From an uncultured Flavobacteriaceae bacterium (GTDB lineage: Bacteria > Bacteroidota > Bacteroidia > Flavobacteriales > Flavobacteriaceae): a DNA stretch of 46,831 nucleotides. The position numbers and the translations under genes were made by a program. Numbering within the stretch: the stretch's first letter is position 1; each line of letters opens with the position of its first letter. This document shows, piece by piece, positions 1 through 8,361 of this stretch. The stretch spans positions 1 through 46,831 of the forward strand of contig CAJWAE010000007.1 of NCBI GenBank assembly GCA_913020075.1, read 5' to 3'. A model generated the notes under the pieces. It did not search any database. It saw nothing but the letters and a program-made list of their open reading frames with translations, and was not told where the DNA came from.

Positions 1-322
1 GTCTTACATTGGCAAATAGGCCTAATTTTTGACGCATTTTCAATAAGCCTTGTTCTGGACGAACTTTAGCTGATGGATCATTATCAAAACGGGGATGTCC
101 AATTGCTCCAAAAAGGATCGCATCTGCTGCCAAGCATATTTGATGTGTTTCTTCAGGGTATGGATCTCCTAAAGCATCAATTGCTGCAGCTCCTGTAAGT
201 GCACTGGTCCATTCGATTGTATGATTAAATTTTAAAGCAATTGCATCGGATACTTTTATTGCTTGGTCAATCACTTCTGGACCAATTCCATCTCCAGCTA
301 ATAAAGCGATTTTTAAATTCAT
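1..322 (-). CDS. leuB: 3-isopropylmalate dehydrogenase, N-terminal part (cut by window edge)
   Basis: Oxidises and decarboxylates 3-isopropylmalate to 2-oxoisocaproate in cytosolic leucine synthesis. The reverse strand from ATG at 322 gives about 107 residues opening [18 protein letters not shown], the classic isopropylmalate/isocitrate dehydrogenase start with the GDGIGPE nucleotide-binding motif. It continues with GAIGHPRFD and the arginine-bearing [14 protein letters not shown] segment characteristic of LeuB. The gene runs off the left edge of the window, so the catalytic Lys/Asp region is not visible. It lies 9 nt after the citramalate synthase gene and is the last visible gene of the leuA-leuC-leuD-cimA-leuB operon. 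The LeuB call rather than isocitrate or tartrate dehydrogenase rests on these motifs and on the operon context. Confidence 0.95.
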   Translation of the reverse strand, partial: MNLKIALLAGDGIGPEVIDQAIKVSDAIALKFNHTIEWTSALTGAAAIDALGDPYPEETHQICLAADAILFGAIGHPRFDNDPSAKVRPEQGLLKMRQKLGLFANVR

Positions 323-331
323 ATTTGAGTT

Positions 332-1852
332 TTAATTTTGAATAATATTTAACATTTTTTCAGTGGCTTTAATAGCCGCAACAGTTTGATCAGAGTCTAA
401 ACCACGTGTTGTGAATTCTTTATCTTTATTTTTCCACGAAATTGAAGTTTCACAGAGTGCATCAGAATTACTTCCAGGTGGAATTCGTACAGCATAATCT
501 ACTAATAAAGGAAGATTTATTTTTTGTTTTGTATAAATTTTATGAAGAGCGTTCCAAAAAGCGTCATATTGACCATCTCCAGAAGCATTTTGCTCAAATT
601 TCTTTTCATTAATCTCAATAGCAAGACTGGTAGTAGGGTTTAATCCTTTTGAATGTGTTAAAACATATGATACGATTTTTACTTTGTCTGGCACTTCGTT
701 TCCGAGTACGTCAGAAATAATAAAAGGTAAATCTTCTGCGGTAACGCGTTCTTTTTTATCACCTAATTCAATAATACGTTGCGTAACTTTTTTGAGTTCC
801 TTGTTATTTAAAGTAAGTCCAAGTTCTTGTAAATTTTTTTGAATATTAGCTTTCCCCGAAGTTTTTCCTAAAGCATACTTTCTTTTACGTCCAAAGCGCT
901 CTGGAAGAAGATCATTAAAGTATAAATTGTTTTTATGATCTCCATCAGCGTGAATTCCAGCTGTTTGTGTAAATACATTTTCTCCAACTATTGGTTTATT
1001 AGCAGGAATTCGAAAACCTGTAAGGGTAGCAACTAATTGGCTAACTCTGTATAGCGTATCTTCATTAATATTGATCTTTATTTCAGGTAAAAAATCATTT
1101 ATAAGAGCGACTACACTAGCCAAAGGGGCATTTCCAGCACGTTCCCCCATTCCATTTACTGTAAGATGTAATCCATGAACACCAGATTTCACTGCTTCTA
1201 ATACATTTGCAACACTTAAGTCGTAATCGTTATGACCATGAAAGTCAATATGCATTTTCGGATAGCGATTCACGATTGATTTCAAATAATTTCCGGTCTG
1301 TTCAGGAGTTAATACTCCTAGCGTATCGGGTAATAAAACTCTTTCAATTTTTTGTTCTGATAAGAAGTCCAGATATTCATAAACATAATACTCAGAATGA
1401 CGCATACCGTTACTCCAGTCTTCTAAATATATATTAGTTTTAAAACCTGCATTATTTGCTTGACAAATACTTAGTTCAATATTTTTGAAATGTTCTTCTG
1501 GAGTTTGTTTAAGTTGAAATTTTAAATGATTTAGAGAGCCTTTTGTTAAAAGGTTTTGTACTTGGGCTCCCGATTCCTCCATCCATTTGATTGAGGTTCC
1601 AGCGTCTACAAAAGTGAGAATTTCTATTCTATCTAGGAGATCATGTTCTTTTGCCCAAGATGTTACTTCGTTAACTGCTTTAAATTCTCCTTTAGAGACA
1701 CGAGCGGATCCAATTTCAATACGATCTACTTTAAGTTCAAGTAGTAAAAGCTTTGCTAAGGTTAGTTTTTCGGAAGCAGAAAAGGATACACCTGATGTTT
1801 GTTCTCCATCACGAAGTGTTGTATCCATTATTTCTATGGTTCTTTTTTTCAT
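332..1852 (-). CDS. cimA: (R)-citramalate synthase-like protein (LeuA family with regulatory domain)
   Basis: Probably condenses pyruvate with acetyl-CoA to citramalate, giving 2-oxobutyrate for isoleucine without threonine (via LeuCD and LeuB). The 506 residues hold an HMGL-like TIM barrel (TTLRDGEQ at 11-18, metal-binding HGHND near 205-209) and a C-terminal LeuA-dimer regulatory domain from about 370 that ends RIPPGSNSDALCET and DQTVAAIKATEKML. As I recall the characterised Leptospira citramalate synthase, it matches closely along its length. The three residues said to form its pyruvate pocket (Leu81, Leu104, Tyr144) correspond here to Leu79 in EILTF, Leu102 in NLLTKG and Tyr142 in IYLEDWSNG. 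The gene sits between leuD (15 nt) and leuB (9 nt). It could instead be called a second 2-isopropylmalate synthase, which is how automated annotation often labels it. Confidence 0.82.
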   Translation of the reverse strand: MKKRTIEIMDTTLRDGEQTSGVSFSASEKLTLAKLLLLELKVDRIEIGSARVSKGEFKAVNEVTSWAKEHDLLDRIEILTFVDAGTSIKWMEESGAQVQNLLTKGSLNHLKFQLKQTPEEHFKNIELSICQANNAGFKTNIYLEDWSNGMRHSEYYVYEYLDFLSEQKIERVLLPDTLGVLTPEQTGNYLKSIVNRYPKMHIDFHGHNDYDLSVANVLEAVKSGVHGLHLTVNGMGERAGNAPLASVVALINDFLPEIKININEDTLYRVSQLVATLTGFRIPANKPIVGENVFTQTAGIHADGDHKNNLYFNDLLPERFGRKRKYALGKTSGKANIQKNLQELGLTLNNKELKKVTQRIIELGDKKERVTAEDLPFIISDVLGNEVPDKVKIVSYVLTHSKGLNPTTSLAIEINEKKFEQNASGDGQYDAFWNALHKIYTKQKINLPLLVDYAVRIPPGSNSDALCETSISWKNKDKEFTTRGLDSDQTVAAIKATEKMLNIIQN

Positions 1853-1867
1853 TTTTCTGATATCCGC

Positions 1868-2464
1868 TTATAATGGTGTTTTTTCAGCAAATTTTTGAAT
1901 GTCTTTTTTAATGTTTTTTAAATAATCAATATCATCATAACCATTCAACATATTTTCTTTTTTATAATCATTGATATTAAAGAATTCTGAATATCCAGTA
2001 GTTGAGATTGTTATGGTTTGCTTCTTAAGATTAACTTCAACTTCTGTATTGGGTTTTATTTGAATAATTTCAAACAGTTCTGATAATAATTCCGCGGAAA
2101 CCTGAACAGGTAAAATACCAATATTTAAACAGTTATTTCTGAAAATATCTGCAAAAAAACTGGAAATTACACAACGAAATCCATAATCATAAATAGCCCA
2201 AGCAGCATGTTCTCTCGAAGAACCCGACCCAAAATTGTGACCTCCTATTAAGATTTTACCAGAAAAGGTAGGGTTGTTTAAAATAAAGTTTTCTTTTGGT
2301 GAATTATCTTGATTATATCTCCAGTCACGGAATAAATTATCTCCAAAACCTTTGCGTTCGGTTGCTTTTAAAAACCGAGCTGGAATAATTTGATCAGTAT
2401 CAACATTTTCAATAGGTAAGGGTACTGCTGTACTTTTTAATATTTTAAACGAATCGTATGCCAT
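1868..2464 (-). CDS. leuD: 3-isopropylmalate dehydratase small subunit
   Basis: Small, swivelling subunit of isopropylmalate isomerase. With LeuC it converts 2- to 3-isopropylmalate and probably also isomerises citramalate made by the neighbouring gene. The 198-residue protein has the family hallmarks PLPIENVDTDQIIPARFLK near the N-terminus and GGHNFGSGSSREHAAWA in the middle, followed by the conserved RCVISSFFADIFRNN segment. The length is normal. The start codon overlaps nothing, but the gene follows leuC by only one base, so the two subunits are almost certainly co-translated. Nothing is missing or odd. Confidence 0.97.
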   Translation of the reverse strand: MAYDSFKILKSTAVPLPIENVDTDQIIPARFLKATERKGFGDNLFRDWRYNQDNSPKENFILNNPTFSGKILIGGHNFGSGSSREHAAWAIYDYGFRCVISSFFADIFRNNCLNIGILPVQVSAELLSELFEIIQIKPNTEVEVNLKKQTITISTTGYSEFFNINDYKKENMLNGYDDIDYLKNIKKDIQKFAEKTPL

Positions 2465-2465
2465 C

Positions 2466-3863
2466 TTAATAAATTAGTGTTCTAGGATCTGTAATTTTTC
2501 CCGTAATTGCAGCTGCTGCTGCAACTAAAGGACTTGCTAAAAGTGTTCTTGCACCAGGACCTTGACGTCCTTCAAAATTTCGATTAGATGTACTCACTGC
2601 ATATTTTCCTTCAGGAATTTTATCATCATTCATTGCTAAACAGGCGGAGCAACCTGGTTCACGAAGCTTAAATTGAGCTTCATTAAATATTTCTAATAAT
2701 CCTTCTTCTTTTATTGACTCCAGAACTTTATGAGATCCAGGAACCAGCCATGCTGTTACGTTTTCTGATTTTTGATGTCCTTTGACAATGCTAGCAAAGG
2801 CTCTAAAGTCTTCAATTCTTCCGTTTGTACAACTTCCTATGAACACATAATCGATGGGTTTTCCTAACATACTTTCGCCTTCCGCATAACCCATGTAATC
2901 TAATGACTTTTTATATGTCGATTTGCCTCCTTCTACATTTTCAGCCTTTGGAATATTTTTTGTAATGCTTATTCCCATCCCTGGATTAGTTCCAAAAGTA
3001 ATCATAGGGTCAATTTTACAACCATCAAAAACTAATTCTTCATCAAATATAGCGTCTTCATCTGTAAAGAGAGTTTTCCAGTACTTCATCGCTTTATCCC
3101 AGTCAGTTCCTTTTGGAGTGAACTCTCTGTCTTTAATGTATTTGAATGTTTTTTCATCAGGTGCTATCATTCCACCACGAGCACCCATCTCTATGCTTAA
3201 GTTACAAACCGTCATTCGACCCTCCATGCTAAGTTGTTCAAAAATTTCACCTGCATACTCCACAAAATAGCCTGTAGCTCCAGAGGTAGTTAACTTAGAA
3301 ATAATAAACAAGGCCACATCTTTAGGAGTGACTCCTCGATTTAGCGAACCATTGATTGTAATTCGCATTTTTTTTGGCTTCGACTGCATAATACATTGAG
3401 TAGCTAAAACCATTTCTACTTCTGAAGTTCCAATTCCAAAAGCAATAGCTCCAAAAGCTCCGTGAGTTGAAGTATGAGAATCACCACAAACAATCGTGGC
3501 ACCAGGCTGTGTTATTCCATACTCTGGTCCAACCACATGAACGATTCCATTTTTTTTATGACCTAATCCCCAATAAGAAATACCATGAGAAGTTGCATTT
3601 TCTTCTAAGGCTTTTAATTGATTTCGAGATAGGGGATCGGCAACAGGTAAATGTTGATTTATTGTTGGTGTATTATGATCTGCAGTTGCGAAAGTTCGTT
3701 TGGGATATAATACAGAAAGGCCTCTATTTTTTAATCCTAAAAAAGCAACTGGACTGGTCACCTCATGGATCAAGTGTCGATCAATAAAAAGCACATCAGG
3801 TCCTTTTTTGATACTTTGAACAACATGAGAATCCCAAACTTTATCAAATAGGGTTTGTTTCAT
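2466..3863 (-). CDS. leuC: 3-isopropylmalate dehydratase large subunit
   Basis: Catalytic aconitase-family subunit of isopropylmalate isomerase, carrying a 4Fe-4S cluster. The 465-residue length is typical for bacterial LeuC. Visible motifs include [12 protein letters not shown] at the start, [20 protein letters not shown], the first cluster cysteine in IGSCTNGR, the other two in GCSACLAMN, and [20 protein letters not shown]. The gene lies between leuA (14 nt upstream) and leuD (1 nt downstream) on the same strand, so it is transcribed as part of the leu operon. No frameshift or unusual residue was noticed. Confidence 0.97.
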   Translation of the reverse strand: MKQTLFDKVWDSHVVQSIKKGPDVLFIDRHLIHEVTSPVAFLGLKNRGLSVLYPKRTFATADHNTPTINQHLPVADPLSRNQLKALEENATSHGISYWGLGHKKNGIVHVVGPEYGITQPGATIVCGDSHTSTHGAFGAIAFGIGTSEVEMVLATQCIMQSKPKKMRITINGSLNRGVTPKDVALFIISKLTTSGATGYFVEYAGEIFEQLSMEGRMTVCNLSIEMGARGGMIAPDEKTFKYIKDREFTPKGTDWDKAMKYWKTLFTDEDAIFDEELVFDGCKIDPMITFGTNPGMGISITKNIPKAENVEGGKSTYKKSLDYMGYAEGESMLGKPIDYVFIGSCTNGRIEDFRAFASIVKGHQKSENVTAWLVPGSHKVLESIKEEGLLEIFNEAQFKLREPGCSACLAMNDDKIPEGKYAVSTSNRNFEGRQGPGARTLLASPLVAAAAAITGKITDPRTLIY

Positions 3864-3877
3864 TAATTTAGTTATAA

Positions 3878-5026
3878 TTAAATATTACTTGATTCAATGA
3901 TTTTAGGTAAATCATTATCATTAATTTCTTTCTTTTTATCGGCTAAAATTAAAAATTGTTGGTAAACTTTGTCTAGCTGTAATTTATCTAAATCATACCC
4001 AATATTTTTGGCTCTGAAGGCAATAGCTGCTCGACCGCTTCTTGCTGTTAATACTATTGAAGACTTATTCACACCAACATCTTTGGGATTAATGATTTCA
4101 TATGTTTCCCTTTTTTTAATCACTCCATCTTGATGGATACCAGAAGAATGCGCAAAAGCATTTGCTCCAACAATGGCCTTGTTTGGCTGAACTGGCATGG
4201 CCATGCTTTCAGAGACAAGATGACTAATGTCATTTAGCATTTGAGACTGAATTCGTGTATCTAAATTTAAACTAGGATGTTGGCGCAAAATCATAACAAC
4301 TTCTTCTAAAGAGGTATTACCAGCACGTTCTCCAATTCCATTTATCGTACATTCTATTTGACGCGCACCGTTTTGAATCCCAGAGATTGAATTAGCTGTC
4401 GCTAAACCTAAATCATTATGGCAATGACATGACAACCTGGCTCTGTGAATACCCTTAACATTTTCTTTTAGGTATTTAATTTTTGCTCCATATTCTTCAG
4501 GGAGACAATAGCCAGTTGTATCAGGAACATTAAGTACAGTAGCTCCTGCTTTGATTACTGCTTGGCAAACTTTAGCAAGAAATTCGTTGTCTGTTCTACC
4601 AGCATCTTCTGCGTAAAACTCAACATCTTCCACGTATGTTTTAGCGTAAGATACAGCCGATACAGCGCGTTCAATAATTTGTTCAGGTGTTGCATTAAAT
4701 TTATAACGCATGTGACTTTCAGAGGTACCTATTCCTGTATGAATTCTCGATTTTTTTGCATATTTTAATGCTTCAGCTGCAATATCAATGTCTTTTTTTA
4801 ATGCTCGAGTCAAACCACAAACACGTGCGTTTTTAATAAGTTTTGAAATATCTTCAACAGCTTTAAAGTCTCCAGGGCTGGAAATAGGAAAACCGGCTTC
4901 AATAACATCAACCCCAAGCTGGTCTAATTGCTCAGCAATAACTAACTTTGTTTTGGAATCTAATTTACATCCGGGGACTTGTTCTCCATCTCTTAATGTT
5001 GTATCGAAAATTTCAACATATTCCAT
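3878..5026 (-). CDS. leuA: 2-isopropylmalate synthase, short form without regulatory domain
   Basis: First committed step of leucine synthesis: condenses 2-oxoisovalerate with acetyl-CoA. The 382-residue protein has the HMGL-like barrel motifs [13 protein letters not shown] (8-20), the HCHND metal site, [10 protein letters not shown] and [13 protein letters not shown]. It stops after the linker region, so the C-terminal LeuA-dimer domain that binds leucine in long LeuA enzymes is absent. Pairing a short LeuA with a longer regulated homologue (the cimA-like gene in the same operon) fits a split between leucine and isoleucine branches. It is the first gene of the minus-strand operon. No exact -7 box was found in the divergent gap before 5177. 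A homocitrate synthase is an alternative family label but fits the context less well. Confidence 0.92.
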   Translation of the reverse strand: MEYVEIFDTTLRDGEQVPGCKLDSKTKLVIAEQLDQLGVDVIEAGFPISSPGDFKAVEDISKLIKNARVCGLTRALKKDIDIAAEALKYAKKSRIHTGIGTSESHMRYKFNATPEQIIERAVSAVSYAKTYVEDVEFYAEDAGRTDNEFLAKVCQAVIKAGATVLNVPDTTGYCLPEEYGAKIKYLKENVKGIHRARLSCHCHNDLGLATANSISGIQNGARQIECTINGIGERAGNTSLEEVVMILRQHPSLNLDTRIQSQMLNDISHLVSESMAMPVQPNKAIVGANAFAHSSGIHQDGVIKKRETYEIINPKDVGVNKSSIVLTARSGRAAIAFRAKNIGYDLDKLQLDKVYQQFLILADKKKEINDNDLPKIIESSNI

Positions 5027-5095
5027 AGTAAACTGTGTAGATTGAATAATAATATTTACTAAGATACATTTTGTGGTTAACTTGGATAAAATTTA

Positions 5096-5103
5096 TACAT
5101 TTG
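5096..5103 (+). promoter_or_regulatory. Possible Bacteroidota -7 box upstream of the 5177 gene
   Basis: TACATTTG fits the TAnnTTTG consensus in the divergent 150-bp gap between leuA and the plus-strand gene at 5177. The nearest upstream TTG (5071-5073) leaves a 22-nt spacer instead of about 19, so the -33 element is weak. The implied leader is about 65 nt. Confidence 0.35.
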
Positions 5104-5176
5104 TATTACAATATTCGTTAGAGTAAACCAATACATAAAATACTAAAAATTAGATTATTACATTAAAAGTATTACA

Positions 5177-6757
5177 ATGACAAATGAGCAGAAAGATAAT
5201 TTGTTTGTACTTGTAAAATCGCTTACAAAGTCTGAAAAAAGACAATTCACATTGTATGTTGGCCGAATGGGTTCTAATGAAGACTCTAAATTCCTAAATC
5301 TTTTTCAGTTACTTGACAAGATGAAGATTTACAACGAAAAGGTAATTTTAGAAAAAGGGATTGTTACAAAACAACAATTATCAAACCTAAAAGCACATTT
5401 ATACAAGCAGATATTAATTAGCTTGAGAATGAATCCTGTTCATAAAAACATACGAATTCAAATTAGAGAACAACTTGATTTTGCGACTATTTTATATCAA
5501 AAAGGATTATATAAACAAAGCTTAAAGGTTTTAGAAAAAGTCAAACTTTTAGCTTTAAAATATGAAGAAAAATTTAGCGCCTATGAAATTGTTGAATTAG
5601 AAAAAGTTATCGAATCTCAATATATTACCAGAAGCCTTAGTAATCGTGCAGAGACCCTTATAGCTCAAGCTGATCAATTAAGATCTCAAAACGATTTAGC
5701 TACAAGACTTTCTAATTTATCTCTCCAATTATACGAACGACTTATTAAGGCTGGATATGCTAAAAGTGATCAGGAGTTTAGAGAAATCACACATTTTTTT
5801 TATGCGCATTTACCTAAGTTAAATTATGAAAATCTTGGGTTTAGAGAAAAGTTGTGGTATTGTAAAGCTCATGTGTGGTATAGTTTTTTAACTCAGGATT
5901 TTTTATCAGCGTATCGCTATGCAGCTAAGTGGATTGAAATGTTTGAAGAAGATCCTAACATGATTGCTATTCATCCTGTTTTTTATTTGAAAGGGAATAA
6001 TTATTTGATGGAAAGCTTAACTTTAATAAAATATCCTTCCAAATTCAAGGAAACATTAAATCAAATGATGTTTCGCTCAAAACAAGAAGACTTTCCTAAA
6101 AATGATAATTTAAGAGCTTTGTACTTTCAGTTTTATTTCAGTAATAAACTTAATTTAAATTTTTTGGAAGGTAATTTTGAAGAGGGTTTGATTGTAATTC
6201 CAGAAATTAAAAAAGGTATTTTAGAGTTTAGTAATCAAATTGATCCACATCATATTATGATGTTTTACTATAAGATATCCTGTGTGTATTTTGGAGTAGA
6301 GGACTATGAAAACTGTATTGTATATTTAGATAAAATAATTAGTAATAAACGTCTTAAAATGCGAGAAGATTTACTTTGTTTCTCTCGTGTTCTTAATATT
6401 TTTGCTCACTATGAAGCTGGTTTTGATTATCACCTAGAAACCCATCTTCGTGAAACTTATAAATTCTTAATTAAAATGGATGATTTACATGAAGTTCAAA
6501 AGGCAATGATTCGTTTTGTAAGAGGCTTAGGTGATATTTATCCACACGAACTAAAGGCCTCTTTTCAAGAATTATACAAGGAACTAAAGCAATATGAAAA
6601 CGATCCTTATGAAAAACGATCATTTTTGTATTTAGATATTCTTTCTTGGTTAGAAAGTAAAATTGAAAGCAGGCCTATTTCTATTATAATTCAACTAAAA
6701 GCAAAACAACTTAATCGAAAAGAACGGCCCTCCATATACCCTTATTCTGCGGGCTAG
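5177..6757 (+). CDS. Uncharacterised all-helical (TPR-like) protein
   Basis: I do not recognise a functional family. The 526-residue protein has no signal peptide or membrane segment. It begins MTNEQKDNLFVLVKSLTKSEKRQF, followed by a lysine- and glutamine-rich helical stretch. The rest looks like repeated amphipathic helix pairs, for example YQKGLYKQSLKVLEKVKLL and YENCIVYLDKIISNKRL, resembling a degenerate tetratricopeptide solenoid of the kind used as a protein-binding scaffold. It faces leuA across a divergent 150-bp gap, and its 3' end overlaps the convergent pseudouridine synthase gene by 47 bp. It is a single-gene unit. Proteins of this look occur in Flavobacteriia as conserved hypotheticals; any role is unknown. 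Confidence 0.8.
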   Translation: MTNEQKDNLFVLVKSLTKSEKRQFTLYVGRMGSNEDSKFLNLFQLLDKMKIYNEKVILEKGIVTKQQLSNLKAHLYKQILISLRMNPVHKNIRIQIREQLDFATILYQKGLYKQSLKVLEKVKLLALKYEEKFSAYEIVELEKVIESQYITRSLSNRAETLIAQADQLRSQNDLATRLSNLSLQLYERLIKAGYAKSDQEFREITHFFYAHLPKLNYENLGFREKLWYCKAHVWYSFLTQDFLSAYRYAAKWIEMFEEDPNMIAIHPVFYLKGNNYLMESLTLIKYPSKFKETLNQMMFRSKQEDFPKNDNLRALYFQFYFSNKLNLNFLEGNFEEGLIVIPEIKKGILEFSNQIDPHHIMMFYYKISCVYFGVEDYENCIVYLDKIISNKRLKMREDLLCFSRVLNIFAHYEAGFDYHLETHLRETYKFLIKMDDLHEVQKAMIRFVRGLGDIYPHELKASFQELYKELKQYENDPYEKRSFLYLDILSWLESKIESRPISIIIQLKAKQLNRKERPSIYPYSAG

Positions 6758-7430
6758 CTTTAAAAACATGTTTTTCTTTAGTTACAGGATGGATAATTCT
6801 TAATTCACGAGCATGTAAACTTATACTACCATCTGGATTACTTCTTGATGCTCCATATTTTAAGTCCCCTTGAATGGGATGATCTAGTTGACTTAATTGT
6901 GCTCTAATCTGATGATGTCTTCCTGTTTCAAGTTCAATTTCTAATAATATATAGTTTTCTAGTTCTTTAATACATTTATAATGTAACCTAGCAATTTTAC
7001 TATTTGGAACTTCACTGCTATGTGCTTTAGATTTATTTTGTTTGGTATTACGAATCATCCAATGAGTCAGTTTTCCTTCTTTTTTATGTAAAGTTTTTGA
7101 AACAATTGCCCAATATATTTTTTTTGGTGTTCGCATTTTAAAAGCTTCATTAAGTCGAGACAAAGCTTTGGATGTTTTAGCAAAAATTACTACACCACTG
7201 GTTGGTCTGTCTAGTCGATGGACAACACCTAGGAAAACTGCCCCTGGCTTATTATGTTTAATTTTTAAATAGAATTTTATTTTTTCTACCAAAGGGATAT
7301 CACCTGTTTTATCACCTTGAACCAAATCACCTGGATTTTTGTTAACAACAATTAAGTGATTATCCTCATAAAGAATTTGACTCTTTATTGCTGAAGTTTT
7401 AATATTGTTCTTTATTATTAGGAAAATCAC
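6711..7430 (-). CDS. RluA-family pseudouridine synthase
   Basis: Isomerises specific uridines in rRNA or tRNA to pseudouridine. The protein (up to 239 residues) has the family's catalytic motif HRLDRPTSG, with the nucleophilic Asp at about residue 74, plus [26 protein letters not shown] and [11 protein letters not shown]. There is no S4 RNA-binding domain, so it is a short RluA/RluC-type enzyme whose exact target cannot be read from sequence. The start is uncertain. The 7430 start is a GTG overlapping the end of panB by 32 bp, no ATG exists before the conserved [14 protein letters not shown], and a TTG inside ILYED is an alternative. Its 3' end overlaps the convergent helical-protein gene by 47 bp. 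Confidence 0.88.
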   Translation of the reverse strand: MIFLIIKNNIKTSAIKSQILYEDNHLIVVNKNPGDLVQGDKTGDIPLVEKIKFYLKIKHNKPGAVFLGVVHRLDRPTSGVVIFAKTSKALSRLNEAFKMRTPKKIYWAIVSKTLHKKEGKLTHWMIRNTKQNKSKAHSSEVPNSKIARLHYKCIKELENYILLEIELETGRHHQIRAQLSQLDHPIQGDLKYGASRSNPDGSISLHARELRIIHPVTKEKHVFKASPQNKGIWRAVLFD

Positions 7431-8211
7431 CTGATTTGACGTCTATTGTGTAAGACTCAACTGCTTTACTTATATTTTTATTTAAATCTAAATAACGACG
7501 TAAAAAACGTGGACTAAAGGTTTTACTCATGCCCAACATGTCGTGTAAAACTAATACCTGCCCATCAACTTTGTTACCTGCTCCAATGCCAATTACGGGA
7601 ATTTTTATTTTTGCAGCAACATTAGCAGCAAGGTCTGCTGGGATTTTTTCTAGAACAATTCCAAAGCATCCTATCCCTTGAAGTAACTCAGCATCTTCGA
7701 TCAATTGAGCTGCTTCTTCTTCCTCTTTTGCTCTAACAGTATAAGATCCAAATTTATATATGGATTGGGGTGTTAATCCTAAATGTCCCATGACCGGAAT
7801 ACCAGCTTTAAGAATACGTTCAATCGAATCTTTAACTTCTTTTCCACCTTCAAGTTTTACGGCATGTGCACCTGATTCTTTCATTATTCTAATAGCAGAT
7901 CGTAAAGCTTCTTTTGAGTCTGCTTGGTAAGTTCCAAAGGGTAAATCAACTACGACTAAGGCTCTTTGAACAGATCTTACTACGCTACTTGCATGGTATA
8001 TCATTTGATCTAGGGTTATTGGAAGGGTTGTTTCATGACCTGCCATTACATTAGATGCAGAGTCACCTACTAAAATTATATCAATCCCTGCCTGATCAAT
8101 AATTCCAGCAAGAGTAAAGTCATAAGCGGTTAACATAGCAATTTTTTCACCATTAAATTTCATCTCTTGAAGAGTTTTGGTTGTGATACGCGTATAATTT
8201 GATTTGATCAT
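7399..8211 (-). CDS. panB: 3-methyl-2-oxobutanoate hydroxymethyltransferase
   Basis: Adds a hydroxymethyl group from methylene-tetrahydrofolate to 2-oxoisovalerate, giving ketopantoate for pantothenate and CoA synthesis. About 270 residues from ATG 8211 ([14 protein letters not shown]). The frame stays open to a TTG at 8256, but that extension is not typical of PanB. Motifs: [38 protein letters not shown] with metal-binding Asp, [24 protein letters not shown] and [20 protein letters not shown]. The substrate 2-oxoisovalerate is shared with leucine and valine synthesis, a mild link to the leu operon nearby. It is probably co-transcribed with the overlapping pseudouridine synthase. Confidence 0.96.
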   Translation of the reverse strand: MIKSNYTRITTKTLQEMKFNGEKIAMLTAYDFTLAGIIDQAGIDIILVGDSASNVMAGHETTLPITLDQMIYHASSVVRSVQRALVVVDLPFGTYQADSKEALRSAIRIMKESGAHAVKLEGGKEVKDSIERILKAGIPVMGHLGLTPQSIYKFGSYTVRAKEEEEAAQLIEDAELLQGIGCFGIVLEKIPADLAANVAAKIKIPVIGIGAGNKVDGQVLVLHDMLGMSKTFSPRFLRRYLDLNKNISKAVESYTIDVKSGDFPNNKEQY

Positions 8212-8292
8212 CGTAACATTTTCTGTAAAAATACTATGTTTTATTAATAGTGTCAACTAAACCATTTAATAATTGATTTCATTTTCAAAAAG

Positions 8293-8305
8293 TGTCAAGC
8301 TGTCA
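8293..8305. repeat. TGTCA direct repeat upstream of dnaK
   Basis: TGTCAAGCTGTCA contains two TGTCA copies 8 bp apart, about 13-25 bp upstream of the -24 element of the dnaK promoter. A further TGTCA lies at 8251-8255. This could be part of an activator site, but short repeats in a 150-bp gap may be chance. Confidence 0.4.
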
Positions 8306-8317
8306 GTTAAATGATAA

Positions 8318-8332
8318 TGGCACAATGCTTGC
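8318..8332 (+). promoter_or_regulatory. Sigma-54 (-24/-12) type promoter of dnaK
   Basis: TGGCACAATGCTTGC matches the sigma-54 consensus TGGCAC-N5-TTGC exactly, with the invariant GG (8319-8320) and GC (8331-8332) separated by the required 10 nt. The start of transcription would fall near 8344, leaving an 18-nt leader before the dnaK ATG at 8362. Ten specified bases at the right distance from a start codon in an AT-rich genome are unlikely to be chance. A sigma-54 promoter needs an ATP-dependent activator; none is encoded in the window. Confidence 0.7.
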
Positions 8333-8361
8333 CCTTAATTTAAAAATTTAAAAAATTATTC

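Noticed and set aside
8212-8256. Upstream extension of panB to a TTG start
   Set aside because: Adds 15 residues not typical of PanB; the ATG at 8211 precedes the conserved start of the protein.
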